Source: Micrococcales bacterium
Lineage (GTDB): Bacteria > Actinomycetota > Actinomycetes > S36-B12 > UBA10799
Assembly: GCA_016719135.1 (NCBI GenBank)
Contig: JADKAV010000001.1
Span: 62,001-126,000 of the forward strand
Length of the DNA: 64,000 bases
Direction of reading: 5' to 3'
The position numbers were made by a program, and so were the translations under genes. Within the stretch, counting starts at the first letter, position 1. The number at the start of each line of letters is the position of its first letter. Below, one piece after another: positions 47,771 to 57,004 of the stretch. The notes under the pieces were generated by a model. It searched no databases. It was not told the origin of the DNA and saw only the letters and a list, made by a program, of their open reading frames with translations.

Positions 47771-49150
47771 TCAGCGGTAGACGGCCAGTACCTCCTCGCG
47801 CAGTTGTGCCATCTGCTGCTCGTCGGGGGCCTCCACGTTGAGCCGCAACAGCGGTTCGGTGTTACTCGGGCGCACGTTCACCCACGACGTGCCGCCATCC
47901 ACAGTGAGTCCGTCAAGGTCCGAGAAGGTGACCTCGCGGCCCTCGAAGTGCTCCCGAACGGCCTGTGTCGCCGCGGCCTGATCGGCGACCTCGGTGTTGA
48001 TCTCGCCGGACAGCACGTACCGGGAGAAGGGCTCCAGCGTCTGCGACAGTCGCGTCCCGGGCGGGTTGGCAGACAGGCTGGACAACACGTGCAGAGCGGC
48101 GAGCATCCCGCTGTCGGCGCGCCAGAAGTCCCTGAAGTAGAAGTGCCCGGAGTGCTCCCCGCCGAACACCGCACCGGTTTCGGCCATCGTGGCCTTGATG
48201 AAGGAGTGACCGACGCGGGTGACCACCGGCACTCCCCCGTTCTCGGCGATGATCTCCGGCACCGCCCGGGAGGTGATGAGATTGTGAATCACCGGAGCGC
48301 CGGGGACACGTTGCAGTTCTTGGGAGGCGATCAAAGCCGTCAGCGTCGAGGGGTTGACCAGTTCACCACGCTCGTCGACCACGAAACACCGGTCAGCGTC
48401 GCCGTCGAAGGCCAGACCGATGTCGGCCCCGTGCTGTTTCACCGCTGCCTGCAGATCGACCAGGTTCTGCGGATCGATCGGGTTGGCCTCGTGGTTGGGG
48501 AAGTTCCCATCGAGCTCGAAGTACAGCTCGATCACCTCGGCGGGCAGCTTCGAGAAGACCACTGGCACAGTGAGCCCCGCCATGCCGTTGCCGGCATCGA
48601 CCACCACCTTGAGCCGACGTTGCAGCGCAGGCACCAGGCTCAGCAGATAGTCGGCGTACTCCTCGAGCATCTCGCGCTTGGTGATGCTGCCGCTCGGGCC
48701 GTCATAGCCGGGTACCCCGCGCACGACCATGTCCGCAATGTCTGCCAGTCCACTGTCCTGTCCGACCGGAGAGGCCCCCGCGCGGCACAGCTTGATGCCG
48801 TTGTACGCCGCGGGATTGTGACTCGCGGTGAACATCGCACCGGGCATGTCCAGGCGTCCCGAGGCGAAGTACAGCCCATCGGTGGAACACAGTCCGATCA
48901 TGACAACGTCGACGCCGTGTTCGGTGACGCCCTTGGCAAAAGCGTCAGCGAATCGCGGTGAGGAGTCGCGCATGTCATGGCCGATGACCACCGACCCGGC
49001 CTCGCGCAGATCGAGTGCTTCAACGAAGGCAGCGCCAACCGCCTGCACGAAGTCAGAAGTGATCTGTTCACCCACCAGGCCGCGCACGTCGTAGGCCTTG
49101 ATCACTGCGGACACGAGGTCTGCCGGGAAGCCGGCTTCGGTCTGACTCAT
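47771..49150 (-). CDS. manB: Phosphomannomutase/phosphoglucomutase
   Basis: Converts mannose-6-P to mannose-1-P (and possibly glucose phosphates). The protein has 459 residues. The phosphoserine loop is FTASHNPAAYNG (about 104-115), the Mg2+ loop DGDADRC (about 248), the sugar-specificity loop GGEHSGHFYF, and the phosphate-binding C-terminal motif RPSNTEPLLRL. The start ATG 49150 gives the usual length. The position next to DUF3499 matches Rv3257c. Confidence 0.95.
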   Translation of the reverse strand: MSQTEAGFPADLVSAVIKAYDVRGLVGEQITSDFVQAVGAAFVEALDLREAGSVVIGHDMRDSSPRFADAFAKGVTEHGVDVVMIGLCSTDGLYFASGRLDMPGAMFTASHNPAAYNGIKLCRAGASPVGQDSGLADIADMVVRGVPGYDGPSGSITKREMLEEYADYLLSLVPALQRRLKVVVDAGNGMAGLTVPVVFSKLPAEVIELYFELDGNFPNHEANPIDPQNLVDLQAAVKQHGADIGLAFDGDADRCFVVDERGELVNPSTLTALIASQELQRVPGAPVIHNLITSRAVPEIIAENGGVPVVTRVGHSFIKATMAETGAVFGGEHSGHFYFRDFWRADSGMLAALHVLSSLSANPPGTRLSQTLEPFSRYVLSGEINTEVADQAAATQAVREHFEGREVTFSDLDGLTVDGGTSWVNVRPSNTEPLLRLNVEAPDEQQMAQLREEVLAVYR

Positions 49151-49160
49151 GACCGCCAGG

Positions 49161-49523
49161 TTATTCGATGGGACGCAGAACCCGGAGGTGGCCTTTGCCG
49201 CCGACGGTGATCTGACCGGGTACCTCCGGGGCCGGGGAGGCGGGTTCACCGGCCGGACGGGCGGCCGATCTGACCGCGTCAGCAAGGGCCTGCAACGCGT
49301 CGAGCGAAGGTTCCAGGGACGCAGGATCCGGATCCAGGCGGACTACGTCCCAGCCGCGCGGAGCCGTCAGCCGCGCCGAATGCTCATCACACAGGTCGTA
49401 GGAGTGTGGTTCCGCATAGGTGGCCAGCGGGCCGAGTACGGCCGTGGAGTCCGAGTAGACGTAGGTCAGCGTCGAGACGGCCGGGCGTTGGCAGGAGGGC
49501 CGGGAGCAGCGCCGCGCATTCAC
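49161..49523 (-). CDS. DUF3499-family protein (Rv3258c-like)
   Basis: Protein of 120 residues. It begins with a putative metal-binding RRCSRPSCQRPAVSTLTY, then YSDSTAVLGPLATYAEPHSYD and LCDEH; this is the conserved pattern of Rv3258c. I chose GTG 49523, just before the conserved Cys pair; a start at 49574 would add 17 unconserved residues and overlap the upstream gene. Function unknown; conserved next to manB. Confidence 0.82.
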   Translation of the reverse strand: MNARRCSRPSCQRPAVSTLTYVYSDSTAVLGPLATYAEPHSYDLCDEHSARLTAPRGWDVVRLDPDPASLEPSLDALQALADAVRSAARPAGEPASPAPEVPGQITVGGKGHLRVLRPIE

Positions 49524-49566
49524 CGACCCACGGTAACCCGGGGGTCGCCCGCCCTCGACGTCCACC

Positions 49567-49950
49567 TCAGGCACGGGGGTATTTCGCGTCGAGCAGGGCC
49601 GGATCGATGGCCAGGAAGGCCGCGGCCTGCTCAGCCAGCACGTCGCCGATCAATGCGTACAGCATGACCGGCGAGCCGGCGCGCAGTTCCAGGGCCCAGC
49701 GATACACCGTGATCCGGGCCGGCAGTCCGGCGTCGGCGGGGTCGAAATGCGCCAGGCAGGGGTTGTCAGGTTCGGGGACATCGCTGACCGCGATCTCGAT
49801 GAAGCCCAACTCCGGGCGCACCGAGACCAGCCGATCCCAGGCGAAAAGCACCTGCTCGTCGAACTGGGTGGCCCGACTGCGCGAGACGGGAACAGCCTGA
49901 GGAGCCAGCGGACCCCTGACACCGCGTCCTCTGCGATCGCGTCGCCGCAT
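49567..49950 (-). CDS. Rv3259-like protein, degenerate zincin
   Basis: Protein of 127 residues with the family features RGPLAPQAVPVSRSRATQFDEQVL and ITVYRWALELRAGS. In the related metallopeptidase-like family the helix before the end carries HExxH; here the corresponding stretch reads ALIGDVLAEQAAAFLAID, with no His. M. tuberculosis Rv3259 also lacks a full HExxH as I recall it. It is therefore probably not a peptidase. It is conserved between DUF3499 and whiB2. The start ATG 49950 is preferred over one 31 codons upstream. Confidence 0.7.
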   Translation of the reverse strand: MRRRDRRGRGVRGPLAPQAVPVSRSRATQFDEQVLFAWDRLVSVRPELGFIEIAVSDVPEPDNPCLAHFDPADAGLPARITVYRWALELRAGSPVMLYALIGDVLAEQAAAFLAIDPALLDAKYPRA

Positions 49951-50071
49951 CCGCAGACGCACCCCGCGCGAGGTGATGGTGGCTGTGGACCCGGCGTCGC
50001 TGTGCGCGCCCCGGTCGCTTCGGTGACCAACCCGCATCAACATACGGCCGACTCTAATGGCGGGTACGACA

Positions 50072-50104
50072 AAGGACGGCTCACCACGCTGGTGAGCCGT
50101 CCTT
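50072..50104 (-). terminator. whiB2 intrinsic terminator
   Basis: Perfect 15-bp stem AAGGACGGCTCACCA/TGGTGAGCCGTCCTT with a 3-nt loop, followed on the minus strand by TTTGTCG. It lies 62 bp downstream of the whiB stop and upstream of the next leftward gene. Confidence 0.85.
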
Positions 50105-50165
50105 CGTGTCGATGGCGGATCAGGGTCTGGGGAAGGGGAAGTGGGGAAGTGCTACGGGCGGAGGA

Positions 50166-50420
50166 TCAGCCGGCGGCGCGCTTGAGGCGACGGCGCTCCC
50201 GTTCGGACAGCCCGCCCCAGATGCCGAATCGCTCGTCGTTCTCCAAGGCGAACTCCAGGCATTCGCGTCGGACCTCGCAGGTGCTGCAGATGCGCTTGGC
50301 CTCGCGCGTCGAACCACCCTTTTCGGGGAAGAAGGACTCCGGGTCGGTTTCCGCGCACAGTGCGCGTTCCTGCCAGGAGAGTTCCTCGGTCTCTGCCAAC
50401 GGTAGGCGAACGATATCCAT
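50166..50420 (-). CDS. whiB2: WhiB2/WhmD-type iron-sulfur transcription factor
   Basis: A 4Fe-4S cluster regulator of division and sporulation-type genes, 84 residues. The four cysteines are in ALCAE, ICSTCEVRREC, the beta-turn is GIWGGL, and the basic tail RERRRLKRAAG binds DNA. I chose ATG 50420, with GGAG 9 nt upstream; a GTG five codons earlier is possible. The neighbourhood (fbiA/fbiB on one side, Rv3259-like and manB on the other) matches whiB2 in mycobacteria. The long 5' region (50421-50991) probably holds its promoter. Confidence 0.93.
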   Translation of the reverse strand: MDIVRLPLAETEELSWQERALCAETDPESFFPEKGGSTREAKRICSTCEVRRECLEFALENDERFGIWGGLSERERRRLKRAAG

Positions 50421-50732
50421 GCTGTGTTTCTCCACTCCCGCGCCCCGGCGCGATTGTCAGGCTCTTCCGGGCGGTGGACCCGGATCGCCATCCCGGAGGC
50501 TTCCCCGCGACCGGTGATGACAACGTTGAAATTACATGGTCGTAACTCGATCGCTCAACCGGAATCCCCAGAATGGGCCATTCAGAGGAGAAGAAAAGCC
50601 GGAAATGGCCGGAATCTGTGGATAACTAGGCCAGAAAACGCAAGCGCGACACGCCGTCGGCACCTTTTCTGTGCATTGCAGCACCCCTGCCGGACCGGCT
50701 GCTGACGTGATGAACCATCTGGCGGCCGGTCG

Positions 50733-50781
50733 GCCATCAAATCTTGGCCGTACACCTCGTCCACCGCCCAGATCTGATGGC
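50733..50781. repeat. Palindromic element B1
   Basis: Left arm GCCATCAAATCTTGGCCG and right arm CGCCCAGATCTGATGGC form an imperfect hairpin with a loop of about 14 nt. It has the same outer CCATCA/TGATGG as A1 and A2. Confidence 0.6.
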
Positions 50782-50817
50782 AAGTGCCCAGACAAACGTC
50801 TCAAAACGGACAATCGC

Positions 50818-50874
50818 CCATCATTTCCGGGCCAAACACGCCCTCACACACCCACAGCGGCCCAGTTGTGATGG
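50818..50874. repeat. Palindromic element B2
   Basis: Left arm CCATCATTTCCGGGCC and right arm GGCCCAGTTGTGATGG, with mismatches in the middle, around a loop of about 25 nt. It forms a pair with B1, spaced as A1 and A2 are. Confidence 0.6.
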
Positions 50875-50991
50875 TGACCACCGCTCAACCCCGCCGAACC
50901 GATCTCAGGAGTGGACCCGGCCGACTGGCGCTGAGTTACAGCGCCCGACGCGGTCGGCAACCACCAGGGCGCGCGCCACGCTCACCCGGAT

Positions 50992-53496
50992 TCACCGCGC
51001 CGAACGGGGCTCGGCGCTCACCACCGGCTGATAGGTCGTCGTCCGCTGGGCGGCCGGACGCCCAGCCAGTGCGGCCATCTCGTGCAGTTGCTCGGCACTG
51101 ACCGAGGAGCCGTGGGCGGAGCCGGCCATGCGGCTGATCGTCTCCTCCATGAGCGTGCCGCCGAGATCGTTGGCGCCTGCCTGCAGGAGTCTGGCGGCAC
51201 CCGCGGGCCCGAGTTTCACCCACGAGACCTGGATGTTCGCAATCGCACCGTCGAGCATCAATCGGGCCATGGCCGTCACGAGGATGTCCTCGCGCAAAGT
51301 GGATCCCGGTCTGGCTTTGCCCGCGAGGTACAAGGGCGCGTTCTGATGCACGAACGGCAGTCCGACGAATTCGGTGAACCCACCGGTTCGTTGCTGGATC
51401 TCGCGCAACGTGCGCAGGTGCCGGATCCAGTGCGCAGGGGTGTCCACATGGCCGTACATCATCGTGGAACTCGACGGCAGTCCGACCTGATGCGCGGTAC
51501 TGATCACCTCGATCCACGCATCGGCCGGGAGTTTGCCCTTCGTCAGGACCCAGCGCACATCGTCGTCGAGGATCTCGGCTGCCGTGCCGGGGATCGAGTC
51601 CAGACCCGACTGCTGCGCGGTCACCAGGAAGTCCCGGATGCTGACATTGCAGCGGGCGGCGCCGTTGACCACCTCCATCGGACTGAACGCGTGCAAGTGG
51701 ATGCCGGGGGCCGCGGCCTTGACGGTCTGAGCCAGGTCGAAGTAGGCGGTTCCCGGCAACCGGGGATGGATGCCTCCCTGCATGCAGATCTCAGTGGCCC
51801 CCGTCTCCCACGCCTGGAGCACTCGTTCGGTGATCTCCTGCGGGCTGAGCGTGAACGCGTCGGCATCCGTCTCGCGCTGGGCGAAGGCACAGAACCGGCA
51901 GCCGGTGTAGCAGACATTGGTGAAGTTGATATTGCGGTTGACCACGAACGTCACCTCGTCGCCGACTCGGCGTCGCCGCAAGTCGTCGGCCACCTCGGCG
52001 ACGGCATCCACCTGGTCACCGGTCGCGGCGAACAGCGCCAGCGCCAGCGACTCGTTCGCCGGCTGGCTCAGCGCGCCCGTATCGTGCCGGGCCAGGTCCA
52101 GGGCGACTTCGAAGTCACCGACGCCGGAAGCTGCCGGGATCGATCCGGGTCCCTGGATCTGGTCCCACGCACCGAAGGCGGTGTCGAAGTCACTGCGATG
52201 CTGGGTGTCCCGGCCGCGGATATCGATGGTGATCGCCAGGTCGGTCCGCCCTGCTCCGCCGGCGGCGAAACCGTCGTAGTCGACCGATTCCTGCCACGGT
52301 CGGCCCACTGGCCGGACATCAGCTGCGAGCAGGCCCTTCTCGTCGGCCAGCGCCGCCACAAAAGGTCGCAGCCTGGGGTCGAGCCAGGCGTCCCCGCGCA
52401 CGATGAAGTCGGGGTGGATCGTCAGGCGTGCCGCCAGTCGCAGGCCGGCATCCTGCGTGACCTCCCGCAGCGCCTGGATGCTCGGCCAAGGCCGTTCCGG
52501 GTTGACGTGGTCGGCGGTGACCGGGCTGACCCCGCCCCAGTCGTCGATACCCGCGCCCAGCAGCCCGGCAAGGGCTTCGGGGTCGGAGAGGTTCGGCGGG
52601 GCCTGCAGATGCACCGACGATCCGAGGACCACCCGGGCAGTGGCCACCGCGGCCAAGTACTCCTCAGGACCGCAGTCGGGCACCCTGGCCATGGCGGTTC
52701 CCGGCTTCGCGCGGAAGTTCTGGATGATCACCTCCTGGATCCCGTGGAACTCCCTCTCCACACTGCGCAGGGCCAGCAGGGATTCCGCCCTCTCCGCCAG
52801 AGTCTCGCCGATGCCGATCAGCAGCCCGGTGGTCAAGGGGATCGCAAGCCGGCCGGCGTCGCGCAGCATGCGCAATCGCACCACCGGGTCCTTGTCCGGT
52901 GAGCCGTAGTGGACCTCCCCCGGGGTCGTGTAGAGGCGCTGGCTGGTGGTCTCCAGCATCAGCCCCATGCTCGGCGACACCGGTCGCAGACGGGTCAGTT
53001 GTTCCCAGCTGAGAACGCCGGGATTGGCGTGGGGCAACAGCCCTGTGCGCTCAAGGATCGCGATCGCCACAGCGCGCACGTAGTCCACGGTGCTGTCGAA
53101 TCCCCGCGCGTCCAGCCACGCGCGTGCCGCGGGCCAGCGATCCTCCGGGGTGTCCCCCAGGGTGAGCAGCGCCTCGGCGCAGCCGGCGTCCGCACCTCGC
53201 CGGGCGATCTCCACTGCATCGTCGATCTCCAGGAAGGGCGACTTGCCCTGCCTGCGAAGGGTGGCGGGGTCGGTCGCAAAGGTGCAGTAGTGGCAGCGGT
53301 CCCGGCACAAGTGGGTGACCGGCACGAAGACCTTCGGCGAATATGTGACCGTGTCACTGACGCGGTCGCGCAGACCCGAGGCGATCTCGCACAGCGCCCG
53401 CAGGTCATCTCCACGCGCTGCGAGCAACCCGGCCACCTCACCGGCGTCGAGGGTAGCCGCACGTTCGGCCCGGGCCAGCGCCCGACGTAGAGTCAC
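50992..53496 (-). CDS. fbiC: 7,8-didemethyl-8-hydroxy-5-deazariboflavin (FO) synthase FbiC
   Basis: Makes the F420 chromophore FO from tyrosine and a ribityl-pyrimidine. It is an 834-residue fusion of two radical SAM enzymes: the CofG half with CRDRCHYCTF (about 61-70) and the CofH half with CYTGCRFCAF (about 526-535). The reading frame extends further upstream, but that part is antisense to fbiA, so I place the start at GTG 53496, giving the normal length (M. tuberculosis 856). It is divergent from fbiA across 48 bp. Confidence 0.95.
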   Translation of the reverse strand: MTLRRALARAERAATLDAGEVAGLLAARGDDLRALCEIASGLRDRVSDTVTYSPKVFVPVTHLCRDRCHYCTFATDPATLRRQGKSPFLEIDDAVEIARRGADAGCAEALLTLGDTPEDRWPAARAWLDARGFDSTVDYVRAVAIAILERTGLLPHANPGVLSWEQLTRLRPVSPSMGLMLETTSQRLYTTPGEVHYGSPDKDPVVRLRMLRDAGRLAIPLTTGLLIGIGETLAERAESLLALRSVEREFHGIQEVIIQNFRAKPGTAMARVPDCGPEEYLAAVATARVVLGSSVHLQAPPNLSDPEALAGLLGAGIDDWGGVSPVTADHVNPERPWPSIQALREVTQDAGLRLAARLTIHPDFIVRGDAWLDPRLRPFVAALADEKGLLAADVRPVGRPWQESVDYDGFAAGGAGRTDLAITIDIRGRDTQHRSDFDTAFGAWDQIQGPGSIPAASGVGDFEVALDLARHDTGALSQPANESLALALFAATGDQVDAVAEVADDLRRRRVGDEVTFVVNRNINFTNVCYTGCRFCAFAQRETDADAFTLSPQEITERVLQAWETGATEICMQGGIHPRLPGTAYFDLAQTVKAAAPGIHLHAFSPMEVVNGAARCNVSIRDFLVTAQQSGLDSIPGTAAEILDDDVRWVLTKGKLPADAWIEVISTAHQVGLPSSSTMMYGHVDTPAHWIRHLRTLREIQQRTGGFTEFVGLPFVHQNAPLYLAGKARPGSTLREDILVTAMARLMLDGAIANIQVSWVKLGPAGAARLLQAGANDLGGTLMEETISRMAGSAHGSSVSAEQLHEMAALAGRPAAQRTTTYQPVVSAEPRSAR

Positions 53497-53544
53497 CTGC
53501 AAAGCGTACGCGCGCGTGAACTCACCGGCGAAAGGCAAGGTCGT

Positions 53545-54486
53545 ATGCGCATCACCGTCCTGGCAGGCGGGGTCGGGGCAGCCCGTTTCCTGCAGGGTCT
53601 GCGCACCGCCTATCCGGAGGCGCAGATCACCGTGATCGGGAACACCGCTGACGACATCTGGCTGCACGGTCTGAAGGTCTGTCCGGATCTGGACACCGTG
53701 ATGTACACCCTCGGCGGCGGTATCGACGCTGGCCGCGGCTGGGGCCGCGACGATGAGACCTACAGCATTTTGGAGGAACTGCGCGCCTACGATGTGCCGC
53801 CGCTGTGGTTCACGCTCGGGGATCGCGACGTCGCGACTCACCTCGTGCGCACCCAACTGCTCAATGCCGGTTTCGGACTCGACCAGGTGACAGCGGCGTT
53901 GTGCAAACGCTGGCAACCGGGGGTCACGCTGCTGCCCATGAGCAACGACCGGGTGGAGACGCACGTGGTCGTGGACACCCCCGAGGGTCGAAGCGCCATC
54001 CACTTCCAGCAGTGGTGGGGGCAGTACCGGGCCGAACTGCCAGCTTTGGACTTCCGGTTCGTCGGCATGGAGCAGGCCCAACCGGGACCGGGGGTTGTCG
54101 AAGCGATCGGCGATGCCGATGTCGTGGTCCTGCCGCCGTCCAACCCGGTCGTCAGCATCGGACCCATCCTGTCGGTTCAGGGCATCCGCGACGCGGTGGC
54201 TAGCGGCCCGGCCCCCGTGGTGGGTGTCTCGGGCATCGTCGGCGGGCGTCCGGTCAAGGGCATGGCGGACAAGTGCCTGGCAGCGATCGGGGTCCAGGCC
54301 GATTCCGCTGCGGTGTCAGCGCACTACGGCGCCCGTCAACTGGGCGGCCTGCTCGACGGGTGGGTCTACGAGTCCGGCGATCCGGCCCCCGACGCGGCCC
54401 TGGCCAGCCTGGCGACCTCCACGCTCATGCACGATGCGCACAGCACTGCGGAGCTGGCGCGGGAGACGATCGGACTGGTGACCTGA
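53545..54486 (+). CDS. fbiA: Phosphoenolpyruvyl/lactyl-2-diphospho-guanosine:FO transferase
   Basis: CofD-type enzyme that attaches a (dehydro)phospholactyl group to FO, the next step after FbiC. The protein has 313 residues, the family's length. The N-terminal ITVLAGGVGAARFLQGLR and VIGNTADDIWLHGLKVCPDLDTVMYTL form the FO/nucleotide-binding core. GGRPVKGMADKCL near the end is also conserved. It overlaps the fbiB start (TGATG) and is divergent from fbiC. Confidence 0.96.
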   Translation: MRITVLAGGVGAARFLQGLRTAYPEAQITVIGNTADDIWLHGLKVCPDLDTVMYTLGGGIDAGRGWGRDDETYSILEELRAYDVPPLWFTLGDRDVATHLVRTQLLNAGFGLDQVTAALCKRWQPGVTLLPMSNDRVETHVVVDTPEGRSAIHFQQWWGQYRAELPALDFRFVGMEQAQPGPGVVEAIGDADVVVLPPSNPVVSIGPILSVQGIRDAVASGPAPVVGVSGIVGGRPVKGMADKCLAAIGVQADSAAVSAHYGARQLGGLLDGWVYESGDPAPDAALASLATSTLMHDAHSTAELARETIGLVT

Positions 54487-55772
54487 TGCAGATCGCCGGT
54501 GTTCGCGGTCTGCCGGAGTTCGATGAGCACATCGACCTGGCAGGGGTGCTGGTACCGGCGCTGCAGGCACTGAACTGGCCGGACGGTTCCACCGGCGTGC
54601 AGGACGCCGACATCCTGGTCATCAGTTCGAAGGTCGTGAGCAAGGCCGAAGGGCAATGGGTGGCCGACCGGGATCAGGCCGTCACCGACGACACGGTACG
54701 GGTGGTGGCGACTCGCGGACCGCTGCGGATCGTGGAGAACCACCTCGGGGTGGTGATGGCCTCGGCGGGTGTGGATCGCTCGAACACCACCCGGCCGCTG
54801 CGACTCCCGCGCGATCCCGATGCCAGCGCAGCGACCTTGCGCGAGCGGCTCAGCGCGGCGCTGGGGGTGGACATCCCGGTCGTGATCACGGACACGACCG
54901 GGCGACCATGGCGCATCGGAGTCACCGACTTCGCCCTGGGAAGTGCTGGGGTGACCCCAGTGGTCGACCTGCGTGGGGTCCCCGACGACAACGGCCAGAG
55001 CCTGGAGATGACCCAGATCGCCGTGGCCGACGAGATCGCTTCGGCCGCGGACCTGGTCAAGGGCAAGACTGGCAAGTGCCCGGTGGCCGTCGTCCGGGGC
55101 GTCGATCTGCGCGGTCCCGGTTCGGCGCGCGACCTTATACGCAGCGCCGACGAGGACCTGTTCCCGCTGGGCACCCGTGAAGCACGGGCGTCGGCGGTGA
55201 CGGGTCGACGGACCGTGCGGACCTTCACTGATGCCCCGGTGCCGATCGAGTCGATCCAGCGAGCGGTGGCCGCCGCGTGCACCGCACCGAGCCCGCATCA
55301 CACCCGCCCGTGGCGCTTCGTGCTGCTGCGCGAGCAGCGTGAGCCGGTCCTGTCAGCCATGCGTGAGCAGTGGATCGCGGATCTGCGAACCGACGGGTTC
55401 AGCGACGAGGCCATCCAACGGCGGGTGAGTCGAGGCGACATCCTGTGGAACGCCCCGGAAGTAGTGTTGGCATTCAGCGACTTGAAGGACGCCGCTCACA
55501 CCTACCCCGATGACCGACGCAACGGCTACGAGCGGGATCTCTTCCTCGTCGCGGGGGGCGCCGCTGTCGAGAACCTACTGGTGAGCTTGTCCGCCGAGGG
55601 ACTCGGTTCCGCATGGATCTCCAGCACCGTGTTCTGCCCACCGGTCGTCACCGAGGTGCTCGGGGTGAGTCCCTCCTGGCAGCCCTTGGGGGCGATTGCC
55701 ATCGGCTGGCCCGCCGCGCCACCCCGTGACCGGGAGCCGGCAGAACTGGGCGACCACTGGCTTGTGCGCTGA
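54486..55772 (+). CDS. fbiB: Bifunctional F420 gamma-glutamyl ligase/nitroreductase-like FbiB
   Basis: Adds the polyglutamate tail to F420 and, with its C-terminal FMN domain, reduces dehydro-F420. The protein has 428 residues. The CofE domain (1 to about 240) has VISSKVVSKAEG, ITDTTGRPWRIGVTDFALG and DEIASAADLVKGK; the nitroreductase domain (about 245-428) has SPHHTRPWRF and AVENLLVSLSAEGLGSAWIS. The start ATG 54486 is translationally coupled to fbiA. Confidence 0.95.
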   Translation: MQIAGVRGLPEFDEHIDLAGVLVPALQALNWPDGSTGVQDADILVISSKVVSKAEGQWVADRDQAVTDDTVRVVATRGPLRIVENHLGVVMASAGVDRSNTTRPLRLPRDPDASAATLRERLSAALGVDIPVVITDTTGRPWRIGVTDFALGSAGVTPVVDLRGVPDDNGQSLEMTQIAVADEIASAADLVKGKTGKCPVAVVRGVDLRGPGSARDLIRSADEDLFPLGTREARASAVTGRRTVRTFTDAPVPIESIQRAVAAACTAPSPHHTRPWRFVLLREQREPVLSAMREQWIADLRTDGFSDEAIQRRVSRGDILWNAPEVVLAFSDLKDAAHTYPDDRRNGYERDLFLVAGGAAVENLLVSLSAEGLGSAWISSTVFCPPVVTEVLGVSPSWQPLGAIAIGWPAAPPRDREPAELGDHWLVR

Positions 55773-55794
55773 ATAGGAGCCAGGTCTCCGCTCG

Positions 55795-56865
55795 TCACTG
55801 ATCCGAGGAGAACCGAACTGCGCAGTCCTGCAGGGTGACATCGGGCCAGACCCGGACACCTTCGAGCAGCTCGTTGCCCGTACCGATCCTGGCCCCGTCC
55901 GCGATGACCGCCGAGTGCAGGCTGCAACCATCCCCGATGGTCGCTCCCGCACCGACGATGCTGTCCTCGATCACACAATCGCGCCCGATCTGGGCACCAT
56001 CGAAGATGACTGAACCGGACACCTCGCTGCCGGCTCCGACAACGGCATCGCAACCCACGGATGTGCCGCCGGCCACGGTTCCATCGACCTGCGCACCCGT
56101 AGCAATCAGGGACTCCCCCGGCTCACCCGGCAAGGCCGGGGAATGGACCTTCCCGAGCACGATGTCGGCACTTCCACGAGCAAAGGCCAACGGAGTCCCG
56201 AGATCCAGCCAGTAGCCGGGATCCACCCAGCCGACCACCGTGCGGCCGGCTTCCAGCAGCCCCGGGAACGTCTCACGCTCCACGCTGACCGGGCGATCTG
56301 CGGGTATTTGATCGATGACGCTGCGACGGAAGATGTAGCAGCCAGCGTTGATCTGGTCGGTCACGATCTCCTCAGGGGTCTGCGGCTTCTCCAGAAAAGC
56401 TGTGACCCTGTCACCCACCGTGGGCACAAGTCCGAATGCCCGCGGGTCTTCCACCCGCGTCAGATAGATCGCGACGTCCGCGTCAGCCTCACGCCAGGCC
56501 CCCACCAGCGCCCCGATATCCAGGCCGGTCAGGACGTCCCCGTTGAACACCACAACCGGGTCGTCGGGGCCGCAGGTGAGCGCGTCGGCGGCGTTGCGAA
56601 TAGCCCCGCCAGTGCCCAACGGCTCGTCCTCCACGCGGTAGTCCAGTTCCACCCCGAACTGCTGACCATCGCCGAAGTAGTCACTGAAGACTTCCGCACG
56701 GTACGAGGTGCCTAACGCGATGCGGGTGATGCCCGCCTCCCGGGCCAGGGCGATCTGGTGTTCGGTGAAGGGAACCCCGGCCACCGGCAGCATCGGTTTG
56801 GGCGTGTTGATGGTCAACGGCCGCAGCCTGGTCCCCTTACCACCTACGAGAAGGATCGATTCCAT
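55795..56865 (-). CDS. manC: Mannose-1-phosphate guanylyltransferase (GDP-mannose pyrophosphorylase)
   Basis: Produces GDP-mannose for glycolipids and glycans. The protein has 356 residues: a nucleotidyltransferase domain (1 to about 230) with LLVGGKGTRLRPLT, VVFNGDVLTG and EKPQTPEE, and a left-handed beta-helix (about 250-340) with hexapeptide repeats such as IGRDCVIEDSIVGAGATIGDG. It converges with fbiB. Together with ManA and ManB in this window it completes the mannose-6-P to GDP-mannose route. Confidence 0.93.
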   Translation of the reverse strand: MESILLVGGKGTRLRPLTINTPKPMLPVAGVPFTEHQIALAREAGITRIALGTSYRAEVFSDYFGDGQQFGVELDYRVEDEPLGTGGAIRNAADALTCGPDDPVVVFNGDVLTGLDIGALVGAWREADADVAIYLTRVEDPRAFGLVPTVGDRVTAFLEKPQTPEEIVTDQINAGCYIFRRSVIDQIPADRPVSVERETFPGLLEAGRTVVGWVDPGYWLDLGTPLAFARGSADIVLGKVHSPALPGEPGESLIATGAQVDGTVAGGTSVGCDAVVGAGSEVSGSVIFDGAQIGRDCVIEDSIVGAGATIGDGCSLHSAVIADGARIGTGNELLEGVRVWPDVTLQDCAVRFSSDQ

Positions 56866-57004
56866 GTGATCAGTCTGTCAGGGGTTCGGCCTCCTCTCTG
56901 GGCTTTGGCGGTGCGGTATGCCACATGCGCGCTTGTATAAGGCGCGACGGGGGCGGTAGTCGGTGGGTGGACCGGGCAGGCGCTCGTGAGCCTAGGATGC
57001 TTCG

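Larger units (their letters stand above)
50421..50991. other. 571-bp intergenic region upstream of whiB2
   Basis: No coding sequence is convincing here. The region holds the whiB2 promoter area, a TTAC-N6-GTAA dyad at 50532-50545 that could be a regulator site, and, further right, two palindromic elements (B1, B2) related to those near 11.7 kb. The fbiC gene ends at its right edge. Confidence 0.6.
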
